DNA from: Massilia endophytica
Lineage (GTDB): Bacteria > Pseudomonadota > Gammaproteobacteria > Burkholderiales > Burkholderiaceae_D
Direction of reading: 5' to 3'
Length of the DNA: 64,000 nt
NCBI RefSeq assembly: GCF_021165955.1
Contig: NZ_CP088952.1
Coordinates: 4,154,001 to 4,218,000, forward strand
Made by a program: the position numbers and the translations under genes. The notes beneath the pieces were generated by a model. That model was not told the origin of the DNA. It ran no database searches and was given only the letters and a program-made list of their open reading frames with translations. This document shows, piece by piece, positions 25,603-34,061 of the stretch. The number at the start of each line of letters is the position of its first letter. Position 1 is the stretch's first letter.

Positions 25603-26148
25603 TTATTTCGGCTGGGCAGCCGTCACGATGGCGGGACGCAGCAGGCGGTCCGCAATCATGTACCCCTTTTGCAACACAGCAACAACGGTATTCGCTTCCT
25701 GGTCGGCCGGCACCACGGCCACGGCCTGGTGCTTGTTCGGGTCCAGCTTCTCGCCCTGGGCGGGCATGATCTCGACCAGGCGGTTCTTCTCGAAGGCGGC
25801 ATTGAGCTGCTTGAGCGTCATTTCCACGCCTTCCTTCAGGTTCTCCACGGAAGGCGCTTCCACCTTCAGGGCCATTTCCAGGCTGTCCTTCACGGGCACC
25901 ATGGCCTCGGCGAAGCTTTCGACGGCGAATTTGTGGGCTTTGGCCACATCTTCCTGGGCGCGGCGGCGGATATTGTCCGCTTCGGCCTTGGCGCGCATGA
26001 AGGCGTCGTGCATTTCAGCGAGTTTCGCCTCGGTGGCGCTCAGCTGAACTTCCAGGCTGGGAATGGCAGGGTCGGCGGGAGTCGAAGGCTGGGCGGAGGC
26101 CAGGTCCTCCTCGGGATTAGGTGCTGCCTGATTTTCCTGATCTTGCAT
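25603..26148 (-). CDS. grpE: Nucleotide exchange factor GrpE
   Basis: 181 residues: an acidic, disordered N-terminus, a long helical dimerisation stalk (KLAEMHDAFMRAKAEADNIR) and the conserved beta-domain (VEIMPAQGEKLDPNKHQAVA). Exchanges ADP for ATP on DnaK. First gene of the heat-shock module, 54 nt downstream of a sigma-32 promoter. Confidence 0.97.
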   Translation of the reverse strand: MQDQENQAAPNPEEDLASAQPSTPADPAIPSLEVQLSATEAKLAEMHDAFMRAKAEADNIRRRAQEDVAKAHKFAVESFAEAMVPVKDSLEMALKVEAPSVENLKEGVEMTLKQLNAAFEKNRLVEIMPAQGEKLDPNKHQAVAVVPADQEANTVVAVLQKGYMIADRLLRPAIVTAAQPK

Positions 26149-26201
26149 CTATGACTCCTACAAATCGTGTTTTATGTTGTGAAACGAACGGCACGGGCCG
26201 A

Positions 26202-26229
26202 ATATGGGAATAGCCCCTGGCATTTCAAG
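26202..26229 (-). promoter_or_regulatory. Sigma-32 (heat-shock) promoter of grpE-dnaK-dnaJ
   Basis: Minus strand has CTTGAAA (26223-26229), a 13-bp spacer, and TCCCATAT (26202-26209), one base from the RpoH consensus CTTGAAA-N13-CCCCATNT. No CIRCE inverted repeat is seen upstream of grpE, arguing for RpoH rather than HrcA control. Confidence 0.85.
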
Positions 26230-26349
26230 GGTTATTCACCCGGCAGCCTGAAACAGACGGTAACAAACTCGCTGGAAAACTTACTTTTCAGGAGAAGTGC
26301 GCGCAGGTCCGGCGGGCTACACTGAGGAGACCTCGTCCGGGAGCGCATC

Positions 26350-26436
26350 ATGAAATTACCGCTGATAACCGCCTCCATCGTCGTCTGGGTGATCGTGGCG
26401 ACCGCATGGATATGCCTGAGCGAATTCCTTCGCTGA
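26350..26436 (+). CDS. Possible 28-residue single-pass membrane peptide
   Basis: Open frame MKLPLITASIVVWVIVATAW then ICLSEFLR, a near-ideal single hydrophobic helix with a positively charged N-terminus. GGGAG lies 7 nt before the ATG. It sits in the 362-bp gap between grpE and hemH on the opposite strand. Codon pattern and ribosome site support translation, but there is no homology evidence. Confidence 0.45.
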   Translation: MKLPLITASIVVWVIVATAWICLSEFLR

Positions 26437-26510
26437 CCGGCTATTTTAGCAGGCTGGCACTCGCCGCCCGCAAGTGCTGATTATCGGCATCTCCTGCCAA
26501 CTATGCAAGA

Positions 26511-27620
26511 TTACTGCGCAGCGCCCTGCGCCAGCGCACGATCGCGCTGCTCGCCTGCCTGTTTTTTCAGCAGTTCGCGCTGGGCGGGCGTCGTCAGGGT
26601 CGGCCAGCCGATCATGTTCTGCTCGGCAATTTCCGCCAGGGCGGCGATCCAGGCCGGGCTGTCGTTCAGGCAGGGGATATAGTGGAAATCCTGGCCGCCG
26701 GCGGCCATGAAATCGTGGCGCACCTCCATATTGATCTCCTCCAGGGTTTCCAGGCAGTCGCTGGTGAAACCGGGGCAGATCACGTCCACGCGGCGCACGC
26801 CCTCGCGGGCCAGCCGCTGCACCGTGGGGGCAGTGTACGGCTGCAGCCACTCCGCCTTGCCGAAGCGGGACTGGAAGGTGACGACATAGTCGCTCTCGGC
26901 GAGCTTGAGGCGGGCGGCCAGCAGGCGGGCCGTCTTGTGGCATTCGCAGTGATAGGGGTCGCCCAGCAGGAGCGTGCGCTTGGGCACGCCGTGGAAGCTC
27001 ATCACCAGCTTGCCGGGGCGGCCGTGGGCATCCCAGTGCGCGAGCACGGACTGGCGCAGGGCCTCGATATAGGCGTCATGATCATGGTAGCTGCGCACCA
27101 GGCGCAGCTCGGGCACATTGCGCACGCGTTTGTAGTGGGCGAAGACGGCATCCCAGATGGAGGCCGTGGTGGTGCCGGAATACTGGGGATAAGCGGGCAG
27201 GATGGCGATGCGGTCGCAGCCGTCCTGCTTCAGGCGGTCCAGCACCTCGGGCAGCGAGGGCGAGCCGTAGCGCATGGCCATGGCCACGACGATTTCCGAG
27301 TGTCCCCGCTCGCCGAGGGCGCCGCGCAGGAGCATGGCCTGGGCCTGGGTATGGATCTTGAGAGGCGAGCCCTCGCGGGTCCAGATCGACGCGTACTTCT
27401 GGGCGGACTGGCCGGAGCGGAAGGGCAGGATGATGGCGTGCAGGATGAACCACCAGAGCGCGCGGGGAATCTCCACCACGCGCGGATCGGACAGGAACTG
27501 CTTCAGGTAGCGGCGGACGGCGGAGCGCGTCGGCGCCTCCGGCGTGCCCAGGTTAACGAGCACCACCGCGCTGCGGCTGGGAGCGCCGTGCTCGAACTGC
27601 GGTTCCTTCGCAAAAGCCAT
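26511..27620 (-). CDS. hemH: Ferrochelatase
   Basis: 369 residues. Inserts Fe2+ into protoporphyrin IX as the last step of haem synthesis. Visible family features: LVNLGTPEAPTRSAVRRYLK at the start, YPQYSGTTTAS, MSFHGVPKR with the metal-site His, and CPGFTSDCLETLEEI with the catalytic Glu. Cytoplasmic or membrane-associated. Separate promoter expected, since a repeat cluster separates it from recN. Confidence 0.96.
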   Translation of the reverse strand: MAFAKEPQFEHGAPSRSAVVLVNLGTPEAPTRSAVRRYLKQFLSDPRVVEIPRALWWFILHAIILPFRSGQSAQKYASIWTREGSPLKIHTQAQAMLLRGALGERGHSEIVVAMAMRYGSPSLPEVLDRLKQDGCDRIAILPAYPQYSGTTTASIWDAVFAHYKRVRNVPELRLVRSYHDHDAYIEALRQSVLAHWDAHGRPGKLVMSFHGVPKRTLLLGDPYHCECHKTARLLAARLKLAESDYVVTFQSRFGKAEWLQPYTAPTVQRLAREGVRRVDVICPGFTSDCLETLEEINMEVRHDFMAAGGQDFHYIPCLNDSPAWIAALAEIAEQNMIGWPTLTTPAQRELLKKQAGEQRDRALAQGAAQ

Positions 27621-27676
27621 ATTCTTCTTATCGATCCGAGAGAGACCCGCATTATAAGCGCCAATCCCCTACCGCC

Positions 27677-27795
27677 GAGTTCGTGTCCACTTCTGGTGCC
27701 AGGGAAGATTTTTGGACACGAGCTCGTGCGTAGTGGCGCCAGCGCTGAGCCCGTGTCCACTTTTCTTCCCTGGCACCAGAAGTGGACACGAGCTC
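27677..27795. repeat. Nested palindromic repeat cluster between recN and hemH
   Basis: A perfect 28-bp inverted repeat (27681-27708 and 27764-27791) extends, after one mismatch, to GAG/CTC at 27677-27679 and 27793-27795. Inside it, TGGACACGAGCTC (27713-27725) mirrors GAGCCCGTGTCCA (27747-27759, one mismatch). The unit GTGTCCACTT occurs in several orientations, so the region holds four copies of a short element. It resembles REP-type intergenic repeats; a function in termination or as a RAYT target is inference. Confidence 0.8.
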
Positions 27796-27817
27796 AGTCG
27801 TACCGGTCGTATCGCGG

Positions 27818-29470
27818 TTAGGAGGCGAGGAGTTCGCGGGCGTGCTTGCGGGTGGTGGCGGTGATTTCGAGGCCGCCCAGCATGCGGGCGATTTCTTCGA
27901 CCCGGGCTTTGCTGTCGAGGATGTCAATGCGGGAGGCCGTCTTGCCGCTGTCCAGCGTGCTCTTGGCGACCTGGAAGTGGCTGCCTGCCTGGCTCGCCAC
28001 CTGCGGCAGGTGCGTCACGCACAGTACCTGCCGCTCCTGGCCCAGGCGCTTCAACAGCCGCCCCACCACTTCGGCCACCCCGCCGCCAATGCCGCTGTCC
28101 ACTTCGTCGAAGATGAGGGTCGGCACCGTGGTGGCGTTCGAGGCGATGACGGAGATCGCCAGCGAGATCCGGGCCAGTTCGCCGCCCGAGGCTACCTTGG
28201 CCAGCGGCCGCGGCGCCACGCCGGCATGGCCCGCCACCAGGAATTCCACCTGCTCCAGGCCCTTCGCACCCGGCTCGCCTGGATGCAGGGCGATTTCGAA
28301 GCGCCCGCCCGTCATGTTCAGGTCCTGCATGGCGTGCGTGACGGCTTCGCCCAGCGCCTTCGCGGCCGCCGCGCGCACCTTGCTCAGCTTGCCCGCGGCG
28401 GCCATGTAGTCTGCCTTGAGCTTTGCTTCCTGCTGGCGCAGGCCCTCGATGTCGCTGGCGTCCGCCAGCTGCGCAAGCTTGTCCGACAGGCGCGCATGCT
28501 CGGCCGGGAGTTCTTCCGGGTCGACGCGGAATTTGCGCGCCGTGGAGTGCAGCGCTTCCATGCGCCCTTCCACCTGGCGCAGGCGTTCGGGGTCGAGTTC
28601 CACCTTGTCCAGATAGGAGCTCAGCGCATAAGCCGATTCCTGCAGCTGGATGCGCGCCGATTCGATCAGGTCCACCACCGGCTGGAGCTCGGCATCCACC
28701 GACACCAGCTTGCCCAGCTTGCCGTTCAGGGCCGAGAGCTGCGAAACGATGGGATGGTCGTCCGATTCGGAAATGGCCGACAGCGCCTCCTGCGCGCCTT
28801 CCATCAGGCTGGCCGCATGGGACAGGCGGCTGTGCTCATTGCCGATCTCGGTCCATTCGCCCGCCTTCGGCGCCAGCTTGTCCAGCTCTCCCACCTGCCA
28901 TTCGAGGCGTTCGCGTTCGAGCAGCACGTTGGCCGCATTGGTCTCGAACTCTTCCAGTTGCTTCGCCAGCGCGCGCCAGGCCTTGTAGGCCGCGCCCACT
29001 TCCTTCACGCTGGCGCCGGCGCCAGCCTGGCTGTCCAGCAGCTCGCGCTGCGAATCCGTTTTGAGCAGGGACTGGTGGGCGTGCTGGCCGTGGATATCGA
29101 CCAGCATGTCGCCCAGTTCGCGCAGCTGCGACGCCGTCGCCGCCACGCCGTTGATGAAGGCTTTGGAGCGGCCTGCGTTGTCGATCACGCGGCGCAGCAG
29201 GGCGCCGCCTTCGTCCACCGCGAATTCATTCGCGGCCAGCCAGGCCTCGGCCTGCGGGGTGAGCGCGAAATCGGCCGTAATGTCGGCCTTGGCCGCCCCC
29301 TCGCGCACCACGCTCGCGTCGCCCCGCCCGCCCAGCGCGAGGGTGAGCGCGTCGATCAGGATGGATTTGCCGGCGCCCGTTTCGCCCGTGAAGACGGTGA
29401 AGCCAGCGGAGAATTCGAGTTCAATGGTGTCGACAATGACGAAATCGCGGATGGACAGTGTGCGCAGCAT
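27818..29470 (-). CDS. recN: DNA repair protein RecN
   Basis: 550-residue SMC-like ATPase for double-strand break repair. N-terminal Walker A GETGAGKSILIDALTLAL (about 29), a long coiled-coil middle, and C-terminal ABC signature KVASGGELARISLAI, Walker B PTLIFDEVDSGIGGG and VTHLPQVAS. It follows nadK by 9 nt in one operon, and the LexA box upstream of nadK would make it SOS-inducible as in E. coli. Confidence 0.97.
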   Translation of the reverse strand: MLRTLSIRDFVIVDTIELEFSAGFTVFTGETGAGKSILIDALTLALGGRGDASVVREGAAKADITADFALTPQAEAWLAANEFAVDEGGALLRRVIDNAGRSKAFINGVAATASQLRELGDMLVDIHGQHAHQSLLKTDSQRELLDSQAGAGASVKEVGAAYKAWRALAKQLEEFETNAANVLLERERLEWQVGELDKLAPKAGEWTEIGNEHSRLSHAASLMEGAQEALSAISESDDHPIVSQLSALNGKLGKLVSVDAELQPVVDLIESARIQLQESAYALSSYLDKVELDPERLRQVEGRMEALHSTARKFRVDPEELPAEHARLSDKLAQLADASDIEGLRQQEAKLKADYMAAAGKLSKVRAAAAKALGEAVTHAMQDLNMTGGRFEIALHPGEPGAKGLEQVEFLVAGHAGVAPRPLAKVASGGELARISLAISVIASNATTVPTLIFDEVDSGIGGGVAEVVGRLLKRLGQERQVLCVTHLPQVASQAGSHFQVAKSTLDSGKTASRIDILDSKARVEEIARMLGGLEITATTRKHARELLAS

Positions 29471-29479
29471 GTTTGAAGT

Positions 29480-30379
29480 TCAGATCTTTCCGTCGCCTGA
29501 TGGGTATTCGTTCCAGTGCAGTTTTTCGCGCAGGGTGTTGTAGTAGCTCCAGCCTTCCGGGTGCAGGAAGGTGATGGTGTGCGGCGAGCGCTGGATATGG
29601 ATGCGGTCTTGCGGCATGAGGCTGGCGAAGGTCTGCATGTCGAAGTTGAGCGTGATGTCGCGCCCGCGCTTGATCTCGATGACGATCTCGCTCGAATCGG
29701 GCAGCACGATAGGCCGGTTCGACAGGGCATGCGGCGCAATGGGCACCAGCACAATGCCGCCCAGCGTGGGATGCAGCAGCGGCCCGCCCGCCGACAGCGC
29801 ATAGGCCGTGGAGCCGGTAGGCGTGGCCACGATCAAACCGTCCGAGCGCTGGTTGTACATGAAGTGGTCGTCCACATCCACGCGCAGTTCGGCCATGCCG
29901 GCGCCGGCGCCGCGCGACACCACCACGTCGTTCACGGCCATGCCTACGTGGATGACTTTCCCGTCCCGCAGCACGCGCCCTTCCAGCAGGGTGCGGCGCT
30001 CGGCCTTGTGCGCGCCGCGCAGGATCTTGTCGAGCACGGGCAGCATGCTCTCCTGCGGAATGTCGGTCATGAAGCCGAGCCGGCCCTGGTTGATGCCGAT
30101 GAGAGGCACTTCGAAAGGCGCCAGCTGGCGCGCGATGCCGAGCATGGTGCCGTCGCCGCCCATCACCACCGCCACATCGCATTTCTCGCCGATGCCCTGG
30201 GGGCTCATGGCGGGCACGTCCGGCATGTTCAGGTGGGCCGCCGTTTCGGTCTCGAACACCACGCTGTGGCCCGCCCCGCGCAGGAAATCGAGCACGCTCT
30301 GCACGGAGTCCTCGATGCCCGCCGTGTTCGGCCGGACAACCAGCGCGATCGTCTTGTACATGGCATGCGTGGCGGACAT
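29480..30379 (-). CDS. nadK: NAD kinase
   Basis: 299 residues. Phosphorylates NAD to NADP. The GGDGTMLG motif (about residue 73) and the NE/D-type substrate region (RPIVLPDSSEIVIEIKRGRD) identify it. Located directly upstream of recN, a conserved pairing in betaproteobacteria. The promoter lies about 115-145 nt upstream and overlaps a LexA site. Confidence 0.96.
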   Translation of the reverse strand: MSATHAMYKTIALVVRPNTAGIEDSVQSVLDFLRGAGHSVVFETETAAHLNMPDVPAMSPQGIGEKCDVAVVMGGDGTMLGIARQLAPFEVPLIGINQGRLGFMTDIPQESMLPVLDKILRGAHKAERRTLLEGRVLRDGKVIHVGMAVNDVVVSRGAGAGMAELRVDVDDHFMYNQRSDGLIVATPTGSTAYALSAGGPLLHPTLGGIVLVPIAPHALSNRPIVLPDSSEIVIEIKRGRDITLNFDMQTFASLMPQDRIHIQRSPHTITFLHPEGWSYYNTLREKLHWNEYPSGDGKI

Positions 30380-30480
30380 AGGAATCTCGTCAGGTGTTTG
30401 GGGGGTAGCGACACGCCGAAGGGTAACCCATAATGCGGCGTATTGCTACGCGCTCGCCACTGGGCAGTACGCCGCAATCA

Positions 30481-30496
30481 CTGTATGTTTACACAG
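30481..30496. promoter_or_regulatory. LexA (SOS) box upstream of nadK-recN
   Basis: CTGTATGTTTACACAG is a perfect CTGT-N8-ACAG site. It overlaps the -10 region of a minus-strand promoter for nadK-recN and lies 52 bp upstream of a plus-strand glyoxalase-like gene, so it could affect both. Confidence 0.82.
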
Positions 30497-30523
30497 TATA
30501 ATACCGCTCAGGCAAGGGTGCAA
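30495..30523 (-). promoter_or_regulatory. Sigma-70-type promoter for nadK-recN
   Basis: Minus strand TTGCAC (30518-30523), a 17-bp spacer, then TATACT (30495-30500). The -10 shares two bases with the LexA box, a typical repressor geometry. A plus-strand TATAAT (30497-30502) is also present but has no good -35. Confidence 0.65.
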
Positions 30524-30547
30524 GAGCGGCAACCTCAGGGAGGCAAC

Positions 30548-30913
30548 ATGGCAAAGGTATTGGGACTGGGCGGCATCTTCTTCAAATCGAAAGACCCGAA
30601 GGCGCTGATGCGCTGGTATAGCGAACACCTCGGCCTGCCCGGCGAGGACTACGTGGCCTTCGAGCCCTCCGCCATGCCGCCCGGCGGCAGCACCGTGTTC
30701 AGCGCCTTCAAGGACGACACGGACTACTTCGCGCCCTCCTCCCAGCCCTTCATGTTCAACCTGGTGGTGGACGATCTGGACGGCGCCCTGAAGCAGGTGC
30801 AGGCAGGCGGCGCCGAACTGCTCGGCGCCCGCGAAGACTACGACTACGGCAGCTTCGGCCGCTTCCTCGACCCGGACGGCAACAAGGTCGAGCTCTGGCA
30901 GCCGAAGAGCTGA
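30548..30913 (+). CDS. VOC/glyoxalase-fold protein
   Basis: 121 residues, a single vicinal-oxygen-chelate module pair: GIFFKSKDPKALMRWYSEHL at the N-terminus, FNLVVDDLDGALKQVQAGGA in the middle, and the C-terminal FLDPDGNKVELWQP. The first-half metal histidine is replaced in GGIFFKS, so it may not be a classical metalloenzyme. Substrate unknown. The ATG at 30548 follows GGGAGG. Shares its upstream region with nadK-recN and a LexA box. Confidence 0.78.
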   Translation: MAKVLGLGGIFFKSKDPKALMRWYSEHLGLPGEDYVAFEPSAMPPGGSTVFSAFKDDTDYFAPSSQPFMFNLVVDDLDGALKQVQAGGAELLGAREDYDYGSFGRFLDPDGNKVELWQPKS

Positions 30914-30919
30914 ACGCGC

Positions 30920-31852
30920 TTAGTGCGCCAGGGCGACGCCCATGCCCAGGGCGCCCAGAACACCGAAGCCAAGCGACAGCGTGTGCAGCAGCGCCAGCAC
31001 CAGCCAGCGCCAGATGGTGCCGAACCAGCGCTTCTGGTACACGCGCCGCATGGCCCAGGGCAGATAGCCCAGCAGCCAGAACACCAGCACGGTCTTCACC
31101 AGTCCGTCCGGCACGTAGAGGAATGAGCCGAACATGATGAAGGCGAAGGAGTTGGTGTGCAGCGCGAACAGCAGATGCTCGCCGTAGCGGCGGCCCGTGC
31201 CCAGGTAGAGCAGCTTGAGATAGACCGCAAATAGCGGCATCAGCAGGAACATCGCATAGGGTGCGTAGCGGAAGAAGCCGTCCTTCAGCACCTGGGTCTT
31301 GGCGTCCGGGCTCAGGTTGTCGAAGCGGTCGATGGCCTCGCCCAGACCCTCCATATACTGGCCGCCCGGCACCGAGGATTTGAACTCCTGCAGGTTCTTG
31401 TGCTTGCGTTCGGCCCGCTCCTTCTCGTCCTCAGTCTGCACGGAGGCGGCCACCTTCACGTCCACATCCTTTTCCCCCACATGCACCGGCGCCGTGCCGC
31501 TGAACTTGAACAGAGCGAAGAACAGGATGCTCAGCGTGAGATAGAGCCGCAGCGGCTCGACGAAACGGCGGCGCCGTCCCGCCAGGTATTCATTGGTGAG
31601 CGCGCCCGGCCGGAACAGCAGGCGGCCGATGGTGCCCCACAGCCTTCCCTCCAGCGCCACATAGTGGCCCACGAACTCGTGCAGGAATTCGCCGAAGCTC
31701 GGCGCATGCAGGCGGGTCTCCTGCCCACAGTTGTGGCAGTAGTTGCCCCCTGCGGTGGCGTTGCAGTTGCGGCAGATGGTAACGATCGGCTCTACGGCCG
31801 TTTCGACGATGGCAGGTTTCAATTTTCGTTCCCAGAGAAATCGATCCGCCAT
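30920..31852 (-). CDS. DUF3667 membrane protein
   Basis: About 310 residues. The N-terminus holds a four-Cys zinc ribbon-like CRNCNATAGGNYCHNCGQ, followed by the DUF3667 core (SFGEFLHEFVGHYVALEGRL; LLFRPGALTNEYLAGRRRRF) and four to five membrane segments in the C-terminal half. A charged region (about 135-170) is probably cytoplasmic. Function of the family is unknown. Start uncertain: ATGs at 31861 and 31909 are also in frame. Confidence 0.75.
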   Translation of the reverse strand: MADRFLWERKLKPAIVETAVEPIVTICRNCNATAGGNYCHNCGQETRLHAPSFGEFLHEFVGHYVALEGRLWGTIGRLLFRPGALTNEYLAGRRRRFVEPLRLYLTLSILFFALFKFSGTAPVHVGEKDVDVKVAASVQTEDEKERAERKHKNLQEFKSSVPGGQYMEGLGEAIDRFDNLSPDAKTQVLKDGFFRYAPYAMFLLMPLFAVYLKLLYLGTGRRYGEHLLFALHTNSFAFIMFGSFLYVPDGLVKTVLVFWLLGYLPWAMRRVYQKRWFGTIWRWLVLALLHTLSLGFGVLGALGMGVALAH

Positions 31853-31976
31853 GCTAACCATTTCATGCCAGAAATGCACTATGACAATGGCGACAATCCA
31901 ACAGTCCAAGCGGGCGACCGGCCGGAGCTCCCTTGGATATGATGTGTTTCAGATAAGTTTTTGGGAGGACCGCATC

Positions 31977-32237
31977 ATGGCAACCAACGAGAAGGACCGC
32001 CGGGTCAACACGAACGCCCCGGTCAACCGCACCGGCGGCAAGCGCCTGCCGCATGAACGCGACGAATCGCCGGAAGGGCTGCAGCACCAGAAGCCGCGCA
32101 GCGTGATCCGCCAGGCGGCGGAAGATATCGAACAAGGCCTGGTCGATACCGACCTGCGCGAAACCCCGGGCATTCAGAAAGCGCCGCCTGGCAACCACGC
32201 AGAAGCCAATCCCCTGCCGAATACCAAACGCGACTGA
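31977..32237 (+). CDS. Small hydrophilic protein of unknown function
   Basis: 86 residues, charged, proline- and asparagine-rich, probably disordered (RVNTNAPVNRTGGKRLPHER; EDIEQGLVDTDLRETPG). GGGAGG lies 9 nt before the ATG. It ends 9 nt before the sugar dehydrogenase start, so they may be co-transcribed. No family recognised. Confidence 0.65.
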   Translation: MATNEKDRRVNTNAPVNRTGGKRLPHERDESPEGLQHQKPRSVIRQAAEDIEQGLVDTDLRETPGIQKAPPGNHAEANPLPNTKRD

Positions 32238-32246
32238 GAGACCGCC

Positions 32247-33560
32247 ATGAAAGCTGCCACCGCCTTTGCCATCCTGTTCGCCAGCGGCACCGTGCTCGCC
32301 CAGACCGCCACCTCGCAGTACGCGGTGGGCTTCGGCCCCAATCCCGTGCTGCCCGCGCCGGACAAGAAGATGATCCCCACCGTGAACGTGGCGCCCACCG
32401 CTCCGTTCAAGGCCGAGGAAAAGCCGGCGGCGGCGGCAGGCTTCCTGGTTGAGGCGATGGCGCGCAACCTCGACCACCCGCGCTGGCTCTACGTGCTGCC
32501 GAACGGCGACGTGCTGGTGGCCGAAACCAATGCGCCGCCCAAGCCGGAAGACAGCAAGGGCATCAAGGGCGCGATCATGAAGCACCAGATGAAGAAGGCG
32601 GGCGCCGTCACGCCGTCCGCCAACCGCATTACGCTGCTGCGCGATATCGACGCGAACGGCATGGCGAAAACGAAGACCGTCTTCCTCAAGAACCTCAACT
32701 CGCCCTTCGGCATGGTGCTGATCGACAAGGACCTGTATATCGCCAACACGGATTCGGTGATGCGCTTCCCCTACCAGGAAGGCCAGACCTCGATCACGGC
32801 AGCAGGCGTGAAGGTGATGGACCTGCCCGCGGGCCCCCTGAACCACCACTGGACCAAGAACATCACCGCCAGCCCGGACGGGAAATTCCTCTACATGACG
32901 GTGGGCTCGAACAGCAATGTGGGCGAGAACGGCATGGAGAAGGAGGAAGGCCGCGCCGCCATCTGGGAGCTGGAGCGCGCCACCGGCAAGTCGCGTCTGT
33001 TCGCAACGGGCCTGCGCAACCCCAACGGCATGGCATGGGAACCGAAAACGAAAACGCTGTGGACGGTGGTGAACGAGCGCGATGAACTGGGCAACGACCT
33101 GGTGCCGGACTATCTCACCTCCGTGAAAGACGGCGGCTTCTACGGCTGGCCCTACAGCTACTTCGGCCAGCACGTGGACAAGCGCCCCGAACCTGGGCGT
33201 CCCGATCTCGTCGCCAAAGCCATCGTCCCCGATTACGCTCTGGGTGCGCACACTGCTTCTCTCGGCCTTGCCTTCTACGACGGCAAGCTGTTTGCCACTT
33301 CCTATCACGGCGGCGCCTTCATCGGCCAGCACGGCTCCTGGAACCGCAAGCCGCACAGCGGCTACAAGGTGATCTTCGTCCCCTTCGCGGACGGCAAACC
33401 GTCTGGTCCCCCGCAGGACATCCTGAGCGGCTTCCTCACTCAGGACGGCAAAGCCAAGGGACGTCCCGTGGGCGTTGCGGTGGCCAAGGACGGCGCGCTA
33501 CTGGTGGCGGACGACGTGGGCAATGCCATCTGGCGCGTGACGCCAGCGAACCGGCAGTAA
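32247..33560 (+). CDS. PQQ-dependent sugar (sorbosone-type) dehydrogenase, exported
   Basis: 437 residues. Signal peptide MKAATAFAILFASGTVLAQ, then a six-bladed beta-propeller of the glucose/sorbosone dehydrogenase family: RNLDHPRWLYVLPNGDVLVA, LNHHWTKNITASPDGKFLYM, GLRNPNGMAWEPKTKTLWTV, HTASLGLAFYDGKLF and HGSWNRKP. Likely a periplasmic quinoprotein oxidising an aldose or related sugar; the exact substrate is not readable from sequence. Confidence 0.85.
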   Translation: MKAATAFAILFASGTVLAQTATSQYAVGFGPNPVLPAPDKKMIPTVNVAPTAPFKAEEKPAAAAGFLVEAMARNLDHPRWLYVLPNGDVLVAETNAPPKPEDSKGIKGAIMKHQMKKAGAVTPSANRITLLRDIDANGMAKTKTVFLKNLNSPFGMVLIDKDLYIANTDSVMRFPYQEGQTSITAAGVKVMDLPAGPLNHHWTKNITASPDGKFLYMTVGSNSNVGENGMEKEEGRAAIWELERATGKSRLFATGLRNPNGMAWEPKTKTLWTVVNERDELGNDLVPDYLTSVKDGGFYGWPYSYFGQHVDKRPEPGRPDLVAKAIVPDYALGAHTASLGLAFYDGKLFATSYHGGAFIGQHGSWNRKPHSGYKVIFVPFADGKPSGPPQDILSGFLTQDGKAKGRPVGVAVAKDGALLVADDVGNAIWRVTPANRQ

Positions 33561-33602
33561 GTCGCATACAATCGCGTCTTCAGCCCAACGAAAGACACGA
33601 AC

Positions 33603-34013
33603 ATGCGCATCCTGCACACGATGCTGCGGGTGGGGAACCTGCAGCGCTCCATCGACTTCTATACCAAGGTGCTCGGCATGAAGCTGCTGCGCACCTCGGA
33701 CAATCCCGAATACAAATACACCCTCGCCTTCCTCGGCTACGGCAGCAATCCCGATCATGCGGAGCTGGAGCTGACCTACAACTACGGCGTGGAAAGCTAC
33801 GAGATGGGCACGGCCTACGGCCACATCGCCATCTCCACCGAAAACATCGTTGAGACCTGCGCTTCGGTGAAGACCAACGGCGGCAACGTGACACGCGAAC
33901 CGGGCCCCGTCAAAGGCGGCACGACGGTCATCGCCTTCATCACCGACCCGGACGGCTACAAAGTGGAACTGATCGAGCGCTCCTTCGGCGGCGAAGGCAG
34001 CGGCCTACGCTAA
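33603..34013 (+). CDS. gloA: Lactoylglutathione lyase (glyoxalase I)
   Basis: 136 residues, close to E. coli GloA (135). Converts the methylglyoxal-glutathione hemithioacetal to S-lactoylglutathione. Metal ligands are present: His5 (RILHTMLRV), Glu near 57 (AELELTYNYG), His near 74 (YGHIAI) and Glu near 122 (GYKVELIERS). Length without the helical insert suggests the Ni2+-type class. Confidence 0.95.
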   Translation: MRILHTMLRVGNLQRSIDFYTKVLGMKLLRTSDNPEYKYTLAFLGYGSNPDHAELELTYNYGVESYEMGTAYGHIAISTENIVETCASVKTNGGNVTREPGPVKGGTTVIAFITDPDGYKVELIERSFGGEGSGLR

Positions 34014-34061
34014 CCCGTCGTTCCCGCGAGACGGCGGTCCCCGATGGAATCGAATCGCCGC

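Noticed and set aside
26149..26349. CIRCE element for HrcA control of grpE-dnaK
   Set aside because: No TTAGCACTC-N9-GAGTGCTAA-like repeat was seen; a sigma-32 promoter is present instead.
27782..29476. 564-residue plus-strand frame opposite recN
   Set aside because: Antisense shadow; recN motifs are unambiguous.
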